Origin: Stephanodiscus triporus
Taxonomy: Eukaryota; Bacillariophyta; Thalassiosirophyceae; Thalassiosirales; Thalassiosiraceae
Assembly: GCA_036939755.1 (NCBI GenBank)
Contig: JALLAZ010000323.1
Span: forward strand, 1-17,014
Direction of reading: 5' to 3'
DNA: 17,014 nucleotides
Under the pieces are notes generated by a model that was not told where the DNA came from, did not search any database, and saw only the letters and a program-made list of their open reading frames with translations. The position numbers were made by a program, and so were the translations under genes. This document shows positions 6,682 through 16,749 of this stretch, one piece after another. The number at the start of each line of letters is the position of its first letter. Within the stretch, counting starts at the first letter, position 1.

Positions 6682-7726
6682 ATGATGTGTCCTCTCCCAC
6701 ATCACACATAGACATAGCCCATGAGAAAATCCCCATCTGTGATCTGTGATGACACATCCAATGCATAGGATACCTCTTATTGCAACAAGAAAAATACCTG
6801 TCTTGGGATCATTATCCCATCTCCTTCGTTTACATTTATATGTCATGACACAAAATCCAAAGAAGACTCTTTTGCAGTGTAACCTTCTGATTCTGAGATA
6901 TTTCTTGTTTTAGTGTTAGTGTTAGTCTAAACCTGGTGGTCAAACTTAAAGTGATATCATTAAGGAGAGAATTTTTCTACTAACAAACAGCCGACTGAGT
7001 CAGCCCCCACCCCCTCAGTATGCTGTTGCGGTGACAGGACACAGTAACATTAGGGCCAGCAACAGAAGCAGCAAGATGTGAGAAGGTTTTACTTTTACAA
7101 TAGGTGCATCTTTTAAAACTAAAGATGGCACCAGCACCAGGCCATATTTGTCTCACCATAGTTGTTGTCATTGTCTAATTTTTTATGCGATAACAGCTAT
7201 CGTCACAGCCATAATTTGTCACCATGTCTTTCCTCCCATCTTGTCATGGTCATGCCCTCCTCTTATTCACAAAAACTATTACAGTGGCACGCACACAAAC
7301 ACCCCCTGCCTCTGCTCACAATCTTTCCCACACAAAGATGCATATGGCCTCCTACTGCCAATCTCAACCACTGCCCCATCCCCATCAATCCTCCCCTTGC
7401 TCCACTCCTGCCATCACAGCTCTGCTGATCTGATGCTGCCCATTATGTCTGGTCTACTGACATCAAGATAGTAAGCAAAACTCAGCTGTGGTTAGATTAG
7501 AGTGCTCCTAATTTGTTTTTGGAGGTTTTGAACAAAGAGAAAGACCAGAGAAATCTGCCCTGTCTCATGTCTACGATATATATTCCTATCTACACATACG
7601 ACAGCGCGTGTCTAAAATTTCGTCGCGAACTGCTCATTCAGTATCGTATTGTAGTAATTTTTGGTGAGGTAGATGATAGAGAACGAACAAAGGCGAGGGA
7701 GGAAGATGAGCCAAGGTCTAGACGAA

Positions 7727-7746
7727 CGACGACGACGACGACGACG
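7727..7746 (+). repeat. (ACG)n triplet run in the upstream region of the SH3/WW gene
   Basis: About six to seven ACG/GAC triplets lie 150 bases before the ATG. The same triplet family is expanded within the coding regions of the SET gene and the N-terminus of the SH3/WW protein, which suggests a genome-wide tendency to GAC/GTC expansion. Confidence 0.6.
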
Positions 7747-7893
7747 CGATGGGGGGTAGAAGAAGGAGCGCGGCACCTCCGTAGCAACGAATGCGAAAGA
7801 TAATACTCAAGAGGAAAACAGGAAAGAAACAAAAAACTCACACCTCACCGTCGCGACCGACCCCATAATAATAATAAGTATATAAATAAATAA

Positions 7894-10800
7894 ATGGGCT
7901 CCCGCGACAGCGACGGTCCCTCGGACGAGTCCGCCACCGACGAGGGCGGATCGTCGTCGCGCCTCCGCCCCACAGCCGCCGGCGACAGGAACTACGACAA
8001 CAACCCCGTCCGGCCAACGGCCCGAGGAGGGGGACGTCCCCCGCCTCCCCCTCCCCTCCCGCCGCCGTCGGCGCGTCGCGTCGTTGGACCGCCGTCGTAC
8101 CCGACGACGATCGAGGTGAGGGCGAGCCCGCGAGGCGCGCGACGACAACTATCGTCGTCGCGGCGGGGATTAGTCGCGGATCGGGAGGCGGGGCGGAGGG
8201 CGGCGCGACGACGCGACGCGTCTCCGTCTCCGTCGTCCTCGTCGTCGTCCTCGTCGTCCTCGTCGTCGAGCGGGGATGACAACGACGACGAAGACGACGA
8301 CGACGATGGAGAGGACGGAGAGGAGGAGGAGGACGACGACGACGATGACGAGCGCGGCGATCCCACCCGTGATCATCCGTCGTCCGGACCCCCCGCCGGC
8401 GGAAGCAGGGGGGGGAGCGGCGAAGGGGGGGGCGCGTACGAGTCCTTCGGGGTGCTGGGGGACACCTCGCTCGACTACTCGCTCGGACGCTCCTCCGCGG
8501 ATCGCTCGCCGTCGTTGGACGAGGCGCGCCGCCACCACCACCCGTCAGCGGGTCGTCATCGTCTTCGACCGCCGCCGTCCTTCCCGCCCCCTACCCAGCA
8601 TCCCACGTGGCGGGAGCGCCAGCGCCCGAGGAAGCCGCAGGTCCTGGTGCACTACCACCCCCAGCTGGGGGACACCGGATACGAGTCCACGCTCCTCGAC
8701 GAGACGCCGCCGTCCCCGTCCGCGTCGATGTCGTCGTCAACCCGCCCGCCGAGGCAAATCGCCGCCGCCACCACCAACTGGATGCACGCGCGCGCGATCG
8801 ACGACATGCGCGCGGCCGGGGGGGAAGAGGGGGGGGGGGGACCGTCGCGCCTCCTGCCGTCGTCGTCCTCCGGCGGCGGCGGCGGCGTCGGCGGGAACGA
8901 CGAGCGCGACAACGCCGCCACGAGGCAGATACGACGACGGGTGCTACGGGCGGCGATGGAGAGGTCGATGGGGGACTGGGGACCGAGGGACGAGAGGCGG
9001 AAGAGGATGACGGACGCGGACAAGGACGTGGGAGGGGGGCCCGTACCCGTCGGGGGAGGGGGAGGGGCGGGGAGGGGGGGATCCGCGCTCCGGCCCCACG
9101 GGAGCGACGCCCTTCGGTCCCCCGGAAGCGTCGACTGGGACGAATCCCGGCCCGACGATCGCGGTGTCGGCGGGGGCGGCCGGCCGTCTTCCTCGGCGTC
9201 CAGACCCTCTCCCGTCCCGCCTCCCCCCGCGTCCATGCCGCCGTCGTACAGGACATTGGTCCGCGACCTGATAGCGTCGAACGAGCCGGAGAAGCTCGCG
9301 CAGGTCGATCGCGTCATGGACAAGTACGCGGGGAGGGAGGAGGAATTGATCAAGAAGCTCGACCTTAGGTACAGGCGGAAAAGGATGAAGAGCGCGATGA
9401 GACAACCCGAGGCGTCGGAAACCGGCGTCGTCGTCGACGGCGGCGGCGGCGGCGAGGACGGGAGGGAGGGGAGGGGGCATTCGCCGCCGCCGCCGCCGCC
9501 GGTGGCAAGAACTCCCACTTACGACAACGACGACGGCTACGACGACATCGGGCCCATCGCGGTGATACAAACGCGAGTCCTCAGCCCTCCCAAGACGCTG
9601 ACTTTCGTCAAGGTGGAAAAGACATCGAATAAGAATCGCGGCGCCATCGAGGCCATGCACAGCTGGGACAGGAGCGAGGGAACCAACGAGCGGGATTGGG
9701 ACCGACACTATGGCGCGGGCGCCGGCGCGGGGAACGGAGGCAAGGATGGCGACGATCGGGATGAATTCGAGATGCCGAAAAGAATCACATCCGACTCTAC
9801 CAAGACTGCGGTTCATGCCAACAGGGGGGAGTGGATGGAAGATGTCGAGGATGTTGATGCAAACTCTGGCATGATCCGCTGCGCCCACAGTGCGAATTTC
9901 AATTCAGCGAATCTGGGCAATCAAGTGGAGAATGAACGCTTGGAACTGGAGAAGAAGCGCGGATCTACTGATGCCGAGGATGCCGGTGCGGGGGTTCGAG
10001 GTAACGACAAGGATGGAGAGGGAGGAAGTCATGATGTCGATGATCATGATGAATTCATGTTGCCGCCGAAAATTACGAAGAAGGGGTTGCCGAGGGCCAT
10101 ATCCGACTCTACTCAAAATACTACGGTGCGTGTCAATAGAGTTGGATGGACGGAAGAGAATGATGCAAACTCTGGTGTGATAAACAATACCCCCAGCACG
10201 AATGTAATCCCAGCCAATCTAGGCAATCAAGTGGAGAATGAGCTCATGCAACTAGAGGAGAAGCGCAGGCAACTTGTGGAGAAACGTATGCAGCTGGAGG
10301 AGAAGATGCATACGAATGAGAGGATTGAAGAGGGAAAAGTAGCTACGTCACCTCAGTCGGCCTCATCCCCCAACTTGAGCCATGATTACAAGATACGGAG
10401 AACGGCATCCAGTACATCTAAAGCATTTGATGATGGAATATCTGTGATTACCATGGAAACCAAATCAAACTTGCCAAACAGGGCGATAACACCCGCAGGA
10501 GGCGGTGATGCCATTTATAGCTTCGATGACATGCTCAAACGTCCTCCCAATAGTATCACAGTCGAGTCTTTAGGTAGCGGAGGCGACGGTATCAATGTCG
10601 ACAAACATCAAACAACAACAATACCTAAACTGCAACGAGTCATACCCGAGATCAAGACAGAGGACGAAAAGGCCAAGTTGGTTGAGGCCTCATTGGAGGC
10701 AGCTGCCAAATTGGACAATGTTGAGGCAAGGATACGTGCACGCTACAGGCTGATGGAAGAAGAGGCAGCCAAGAAGAAAGAGAATGAGATGAAGGCTAAT

Positions 10801-13800
10801 GATGCTGTTGTGACGGGCACATCGATGGATGACCGCGATGAGATTAGCGAAATGGAGTCAATGTTCCGGGAAACCAAGAAGAAAGCATCGTTGCCAGTTG
10901 ATTATTCTGAGCATGATGAAGGTAAAGAGGAGGAAGGAATGGACGAAGGCACTGCTATGGAGACGGTTGAGGTCGAGAAGAGTGAAGAAGTTGGTGTAGC
11001 CGATGAACGAATTATTGATAGCATTCTCTCAAGCTTTGACCAGGAATATGTGAACATTGGGGAGGTGCATCCTATGTCGCCTCCCAACGACAGGGGAGGA
11101 GACAGCATTGTCAGCGTGATATCCCATCATTCCATCTCCATAAGGGCCATTGCAGAAGCTGCCCGCACCGAGCTCAAGCGCCTACAGGAAGTTGCGGCAT
11201 TCAACCATCAACGACAAGGAGATGCAAGTATCTATTCCGGATCGGCTGTCCCCAATGACAAACTCGAGGAAGAAATCACCCGATTAGTTGCCGAAAAGGA
11301 ATCAAGACTTCAGGCCGAGCAGGCTGTTGCATTGATGAAGGCACAGAAGGAGCTCGAGGCCGAACGTAGGGCTAGATTGGAGGCAGAGACGGCAAAGATG
11401 AAGGCCGAGATTGAATTGGAGCACTTAAAGTGGGAGAAAATGCACAAGGCAGGCATTGTTCAAGAGCAAGCCAAAGACGAGGTCGCTGCAGCACCAATTG
11501 AGCCATCAGAAGAAGAAACTTTATCTTTTTCTCCAGGACCATTCTTAGATGAAGGAGAGTTGGAAGAAGTTGTGAATGCGGTGGAGGCACTGAGCGTGAA
11601 TGCCGAAGAAGATTTGGAAAGGGAAAAAATGGCCACGGAAATTGAGGTGGTTGAAGAAAAACAAAATGTTTCAAATGCGATAGCGCAACAAGAGGTATCA
11701 CATCCAGAGATCATTGATCAACCAAGATTGGAAGCGGAAGCCACCCGACTTCAGGCAGAGAAAGAGCTGGAATCGCTGAGAGCGAAGAGGGCGGCAGCAC
11801 TCATAAATGATTATGATAAGATGGCTCAAGAATTTGATGTCCATCATGATACGACAGAGAACAAATCAGAACTTAACAGATCAAACTCTGAAGACGTGGA
11901 CGAGGTTGAGAAATTCCGCCACGTCTATTCGTTTGATGATGATAGTGTGACCAGACATCATGAGTATGTTGTCGACAAAGCCCCCCAGCACCTCAACGAG
12001 GAAGACGAAAATCGTAGGAAATTCAATGATATGCTTGAAAAGCTTCTGAGTAGCAGCTCTAGTGACGAACTTGAGGATGTTGCGCTACCTCAAACTGCAC
12101 AAATTGACAGTTCTGGAACTTCTACTTTTGAGATTAAGGACAGTGTTGCATCTGAAAGAACCGAGCTCCTAAAGTTAGATAGCTACGCAGTGTTTGTGGC
12201 AGAAGCAATTGGACAAGAATCTTCTTCAGAAAGATTGGGTCAAGAGTCGACATCACCTGGAAATGGTGATATTCACATTGTTGCACGAAAGGAAAAATCT
12301 CAATCAGCTGTACTTAATGAAACTGACGAGGAGGTTGAAGTAGAAACTCATCATGTTGCTGTAGTTACATTTGAGGGTAGTCCAAGCAAGGGCCAGTTGT
12401 CTTTCATCACCGGCGCTAAGATTGAAGCCCATTCGAATCAACGAGGCCCGTGGTGGCTAGGTAAATGTGGACACCGGACAGGTTGGTTCCCCGCAAGAGC
12501 AGTTGTTCCTGAATCTGAGTTTTTAGCCAGGTTTAACAATCCGTCAGCAGCAGATGTTCAGTACGACGAAAGCGAGGAGGTGGCCCACCTTTCGGGAGAT
12601 GAGTTGCATGCAGTGTATGATCTCATTCGCAATCCATCGGATCCATTGGAACAAGATCAAGATGGGGATGATTCTGATGACGAGAATGGGTCCCCCGCCA
12701 GAAGTCGCTGGCTTGACACTGAGTCTGGTAAGAACAACATAGCTTCTCTGCCTTCACGGGATCATTCCCCTCCTCCTACTCGATCGGACCCGTCAGAGAT
12801 GGCTGGTCTTTCGGAGCGGCTTTATGAATCCAACGACTACAATTCACGCTCAATAACAAACGAAGGAAGATCGCAATCTCCAATATCCACCACCCCGGCA
12901 GACATGGCCAAGATTGATTCAATGGATTCGTCGGAACCTCTCTCAAAAGAACCAGAAGAGAATGTTGACGCCCCAAAACCAAAACCTAAGGGAGAATGGA
13001 GAGCAGCTAGAGACCCCAGTTCAGGTCTGATATACTATTATCATGTTAGAACCAAGGAAGTGAGTAATGGTTCGATAATTGCAGCTGCGCTGAATTTTTA
13101 CGTTTTCCACTGACTTCCCATGTTTCAATGTTTTGTTTCAGACAACATGGGAAATGCCGGCAGGATATAAACTAAGGCAAGCTCCAGCTGAAGGAAAATC
13201 TCCCAAAGCTGCTTCGAAAGAAAAGTCAAAAGGTCGGAGAGGGGTAGGGATCATGAATTTCATAACGAAGATCACCAGTCCAACCAGTTCTGCTTTGCCA
13301 ACTAAAGTATCTGGCAAGCCATCATCACGATCCGTCTCGTCACCTACACATGGGGAAAAACGTGATTCCTCTGTCAAGGAGGCCAACACACAATATATAA
13401 ATACCACGAAAGCAGAAAAGCTGAAAGTGGACACCCTTGAAGAGGTTGAGCAAAAGGATTCTTGGTTGACTCTTGATGATAAGGTCTCTGTCAGTGATGA
13501 TGATGACGACAGTGAAAGTTCCGATAACACCTACACAAGTATATTCTCAAAGGAAAAACTTCAGTCTGTTCGAAAAAAATGGGCTGGAAAGATCACAAAA
13601 AAGTTGAACAGTCCGCCCAAACAACCCTATAAAAACTTGGGTGATGGCTCGAAAGATCCACAGGATAGTGCTGTATCACCAGCAATGGATCAACCGATCG
13701 GATCCCCATCTGTAACATCAATTGATGAGCCATCTCCCAAACACCAATCAGAAGGCAGTGATGCGGCTAATCATGTGGATCCAATCGCCACAGAAGTGGA

Positions 13801-13990
13801 ATCAAAGGATGCCGAAGATGCTCCAACCTTTAAATCCTTAGACACCAACGTCGTCGATACTCCTGTCGTCGTACTAAAAAAACAAACCCAATGGCGTTTT
13901 GCAATTGATCAGGCTACAGGCCGTACTTATTACTATATACGTGGCACCTCAAAAGTTACGTGGGAGAAGCCACCAGAAATGTCCGATTGA
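7894..13990 (+). CDS. Large SH3- and WW-domain scaffold-like protein
   Basis: Two exons (7894-13059 and 13142-13990) give 2004 residues. Order: a GC-rich disordered N-terminus with poly-Ser (about 112-126), Asp/Glu (129-152), poly-Gly and poly-Pro tracts; a short conserved-looking helical module, PSYRTLVRDLIASNEPEKL to KKLDLRYRRK (about 450-493); a ~70-residue duplication (620-689 and 717-791) with QLEEKR heptads; coiled coils (about 926-968, 1083-1193 and 1278-1314); an SH3 domain (about 1485-1546) with VVTFEGS, GQLSF, WWLGKCG and GWFPARAVV; a first WW (about 1700-1733; GEWRAARDPSSGLIYYY then TTWEMP) split by the intron; and a second WW (about 1970-2003; WRFAIDQATGRTYYY, VTWEKP) at the C-terminus. 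SH3 and WW domains bind proline-rich ligands, so an adaptor or cytoskeletal/RNA-processing scaffold is inferred. The protein's own poly-Pro tracts could be internal ligands. No catalytic domain is seen and I do not recognise a named ortholog. The ATG follows a TATAAATAAATAA stretch, and no in-frame alternative is better. Confidence 0.85.
8221..8355 (+). repeat. Poly-Ser/poly-Asp-Glu low-complexity tract
   Basis: TCG/TCC triplets (Ser run) pass into GAC/GAT/GAG/GAA triplets (acidic run). GTC/TCG on one half is complementary to GAC/CGA on the other, so the tract is weakly self-complementary and opens long false reading frames on both strands. It encodes residues about 110-155 of the SH3/WW protein. 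Confidence 0.7.
9751..10266 (+). repeat. Internal protein duplication in the SH3/WW gene
   Basis: Copy 1 (9751-9960, residues 620-689) and copy 2 (10042-10266, residues 717-791) share the ordered blocks D-x-DEF, ITSDST/AISDST, NR-x-x-W, DANSG and ANLGNQVENE followed by an LE-x-KR helix. They differ by small insertions and many substitutions, so the duplication is not recent. The 81 bases between them are Gly/Asp-rich. No domain family is recognised. Confidence 0.8.
13060..13141 (+). other. Intron of the SH3/WW gene (82 bases)
   Basis: The donor GTGAGT is at 13060. The acceptor, TTTTGTTTCAG, ends at 13141. It is phase 0 and joins VRTKE to TTWEMPAGY, restoring a standard WW domain. Retention would end the protein at a TGA (13111-13113) in the middle of the first WW and remove the second WW. 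Confidence 0.92.
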
Positions 13991-14097
13991 GAAAATTAAT
14001 GTTATTCATGCTTAAATTTTGAAGATTTCCGTGTTGTTGACTTGGCAGTCGTAATTTTAGAGAATGACTCTAATGTACATCATGCATTTTTTGGTGC
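13991..14097. other. Short 3' flank of the SH3/WW gene
   Basis: This AT-rich 107-base stretch follows the TGA at 13988-13990 and holds the probable 3' UTR. It abuts the end of the decayed minus-strand coding region. No clear polyadenylation hexamer of the AATAAA form is present. Confidence 0.45.
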
Positions 14098-16218
14098 TCA
14101 TATTGCTGGCTTTTTGTTCGCTTTCTCGCTGTTGGCGCAACTCACAAGTCTCCTTTTACTATCACTCCACTCAGTGCCCCCTACTTCGTAGGACCCTAGC
14201 ATCCAAGTTATGAACCCTTAGTGTTGAATAGTGATGTCCTAGACATCGACTTTAGTGCCATTGCAGCTTACATATGCGGCAATGTTGTCATTCCAATTTT
14301 TGTAATAGGACAAGAAGACACTCAGAGGAACGCTATCCTCTGGAAATGATGCCAGGTTACTGATCTCACGTTCTTCCTTAGGATATTTTCGGAGGAAAAA
14401 AGCAAATCTTCCTTACAATTTCCCACCAAGATGTGTAGTTTTGCATGATGTGATTCACGACCCTTCCCTCAAGGATCTTCCCCTGACTTGCCTTGATTGC
14501 CATCTGTATTTTGATGATGTCTTCATCATCCATTCCAAAGAGGATTGACGAGAAATGATGACAAGTTGTGATTTCAAGATCAAACTTCACGACTTGATTC
14601 TTGATATCCAAGATGTGTTTGAGAACCTTCTTTAGGGATTTCTGGTGCAGCTCCGGCCAATATTTGTTAGGCAACCTCCCAAATACCATGACGATGGCTC
14701 AATGGACACCGTTCTTGATCATGTCAATGTATCTCTAATACTTCAGATAGTTGATGGTAAGACACCGCCATTCATCACGTTCATTGTTCGTGAGGAGATT
14801 GAGCAAATGCTTTTGAAGTCAATTTTTTTGCCATCGATATACAATGGCACCTCGAACTGACATAGGTCAGAAAATAAGTAGTACATTTAGCCAAATGTTA
14901 GCTTCCAATTTGCAGGAAGATATGAATTAATTGCATCAAAGATTATTTTGTTGTCTTTGCTGTTGGGCCACCTGTACGCGGGTGAACGTAGCCCTTGTTG
15001 TTTTGAGGTGCATTGGGGGATAGTGACCTGTGTATATCCCCATAGTTATGCCAAGTAGTTCCGTGAGCCATTGTGGGAGGGGAGGACGAGGCGGAGATTC
15101 GTCGGCAGTCATTCCCTGGAGATAATTGATGGAATATTTCATGGCCATATCCAACCAAATCTTGAACATCTTCTTCTCAGCACGCACACATTCTTTTGAC
15201 TTCGAAACTGGACGATGAGTCAATGCCTGCTTGGAAGATTTCGGGTGATCTTGCTCAGCAACGATAGGTGCAATGTATGCATCACCAGCAACAAGAAGGT
15301 TGCCTTTCTGACTGAGATGCAAACTTCTTGGAATTTGCTTGAATCTAGTCCTATCTAACACGATCACCAGCTCTGAGTGGTGGTACATTTTCATGTCCAG
15401 GAAGGGTCCTGACTTGAGAAAGAGAAAAATAGTGTTCATCCTTCGTTGCCTCCTTGATAATGTAGCCAAATTGCTTCATGTTGTAGAATTTTGTGATCAA
15501 ACAATGTGCTTGAGAGGTAGAGATCATTCATGGCGATCATTACCAAATCGGTAGGGAGAGACATCCTCTGTTTCCTTGGAACGGTGAGAGAATTGTCAAC
15601 TCTTGCCACTTTATCAGGCTGCATGCCAGGGTCATCATCACTGGCTTTCTTGCAACTCTTCCTCTTTCTGCAAATGCCCATGATGGAGACCTCGTTGACG
15701 TCAATGTACCTGTCATCTGCTTCATCAAAGTTGAGTGGACTCACAGTCTTTGGGATGCATGCGTAGGTTGACGCATTGACACCCTGTTTGATGCTGCCAC
15801 TAGCCTTTGTCGTCATGGGCATGATATTGTTGGGCACGGTGGATTTGTCGATCTTGATTTTTTTGTAGCTGAAGGAGATGCCACGTAGCTTGACCAGCTG
15901 TGCCAACTTCATATCCTCCTCTGTGCTCCATCACTTTGTCTTGCATTGTGGTACATCTGCCCTCTTGTCTTTTGCTTCATCGTCATTGTTGTCTATGTTG
16001 GAGAATCCGTGGGAGAATGTGTTTGCTTTGTCATCGTCATCGACTGCCTCATCGTTTGCACTGTCATTGTCAACAACCACCTCATAGTTTGCATTGATGT
16101 CATTGATGATTGCCTCGTTGTTGCCATCACCTTCATGGAGGAGGACTGCCTTGGCATTGAAACCGTTGTTGTTGACTAAGAACCCCAATAGCCATCTTTT
16201 AGGTCCTGCATTGACCAT
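14098..16218 (-). pseudogene. Decayed protein-coding region of unknown family, possibly a mobile-element or repeat-family ORF
   Basis: On the minus strand, coding-like stretches follow one another but change frame repeatedly. From the ATG at 16218 (MVNAGPKRWLLGF), an Asp/Asn/Ala-rich acidic region runs to a TGA at 15931-15933. The same frame then resumes with WSTEEDMKLAQLV, which resembles the first helix of a Myb/SANT domain, and continues to about 15480. A second frame carries GYIIKEATKDEHYFSLSQ (about 15467-15414). A third runs from about 15360 to 14940 (RFKQIPRSLHLS, KKMFKIWLDMAMKYSI). A short stretch KIIFDAINSYLPANWKLTFG ends at a TAA (14887-14889). Then comes a frame with three stops (14819-14821, 14735-14737, 14699-14701) around MVFGRLPNKYWPELHQ. 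The last frame, from 14403 to a TGA at 14098-14100, has two more internal stops. Small introns cannot explain all the breaks. I do not recognise the family. Confidence 0.6.
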
Positions 16219-16652
16219 TGTAGGTTGAGTTATTGATATTCGTCTATTGAAATGTTTCAAAATATAGAGTATCGAGACTGTAATTAAGAGGGCTTACAAT
16301 CAGGCCGGGGCTTGTTGTCCTTGGCAGGTTTTGATTAGCGTATTAATATTATAGGTACTTACCATATAAGAATTCCTATGTCCTCTCCAATGGTGGTGGC
16401 AGGATTTTGTTGCTACATATGTGGGAACTATTATCATTGTGGCAGGTTTCAAACAGCATAGTTTATTTCTATCAGTAGGTCAGTAGGTAATTTCCTTAGT
16501 ATCATGAAAGCCTTGTTATATGGATGTGTCAGTGAATAAGGGGGAATTCCTACCAATGATTTATCAAAGAAAATAGTCTCATGACTCCCCCATTTAAAAA
16601 ACGGTGACCAACATAACAAGTACACCGCATGTACCCATGCAGACCATCTGAT
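16219..16652. other. AT-rich region upstream of the decayed coding region
   Basis: This 434-base stretch shows no supported gene on either strand. Short GGCAGG-TTTT-like words recur near 16322, 16395 and 16438 but not as a regular array. It may include the former promoter of the decayed minus-strand gene. Confidence 0.45.
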
Positions 16653-16734
16653 GATTTGCTCATTTCGCTATGACTAATCCCATCTGAAAATATGATTTGC
16701 ATCATGTCGCTAACACTAATCTCATCTGAAATAC
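16653..16734. repeat. Imperfect tandem duplication, 2 x 41 bases
   Basis: Copy 1 (16653-16693) and copy 2 (16694-16734) both start GATTTGC and share TCGCTA, ACTAATC and CATCTGAAA in order, with a few substitutions and a one-base offset. The copies are adjacent, so this is a true tandem repeat. No function is evident. Confidence 0.65.
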
Positions 16735-16749
16735 CACAGAATAGCACCC

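Larger units (their letters stand above)
5998..7893. other. Gene-poor 1.9 kb spacer between the PLAC8 and SH3/WW genes
   Basis: The two flanking genes diverge from this region, so both promoters lie in it. No open stretch has family resemblance, codon bias or plausible splice joins, and I see no tRNA or other structured RNA gene. Contents are an interleaved inverted repeat (6048-6092), a small hairpin (6152-6172), an AAAACC/ACC-type simple repeat (6607-6643), an ATCATG palindrome (6660-6681), a C/T-rich stretch around 7240-7430 and a GAC-type triplet run (7727-7746). The last 100 bases (7800-7893) are purine- and AT-rich and probably the 5' UTR of the SH3/WW gene. Confidence 0.6.

Noticed and set aside
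6613..6846. Minus-strand frame with His/Asp and Trp/Cys repeats
   Set aside because: It is made by two microsatellites (ATCATG and ACC types) and is not a credible gene.
6909..6928. TTAGTG-repeat resembling telomeric sequence
   Set aside because: Only three imperfect units, and not the TTAGGG form; no sign of an interstitial telomere.
7148..7471. 107-codon plus-strand frame in the spacer
   Set aside because: It lies in C/T-rich non-coding DNA, and three frames are open together, as expected from the composition.
7992..9888. Several long open frames on both strands over the N-terminus of the SH3/WW gene
   Set aside because: GC-rich triplet repeats lack stops in all frames. Only the frame that continues through the coiled coils to SH3 and WW is supported.
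15946..16179. Plus-strand hydrophobic frame opposite the decayed region
   Set aside because: It is complementary to the Asp/Asn-rich stretch, which always reads as Val/Ile/Cys-rich on the other strand.
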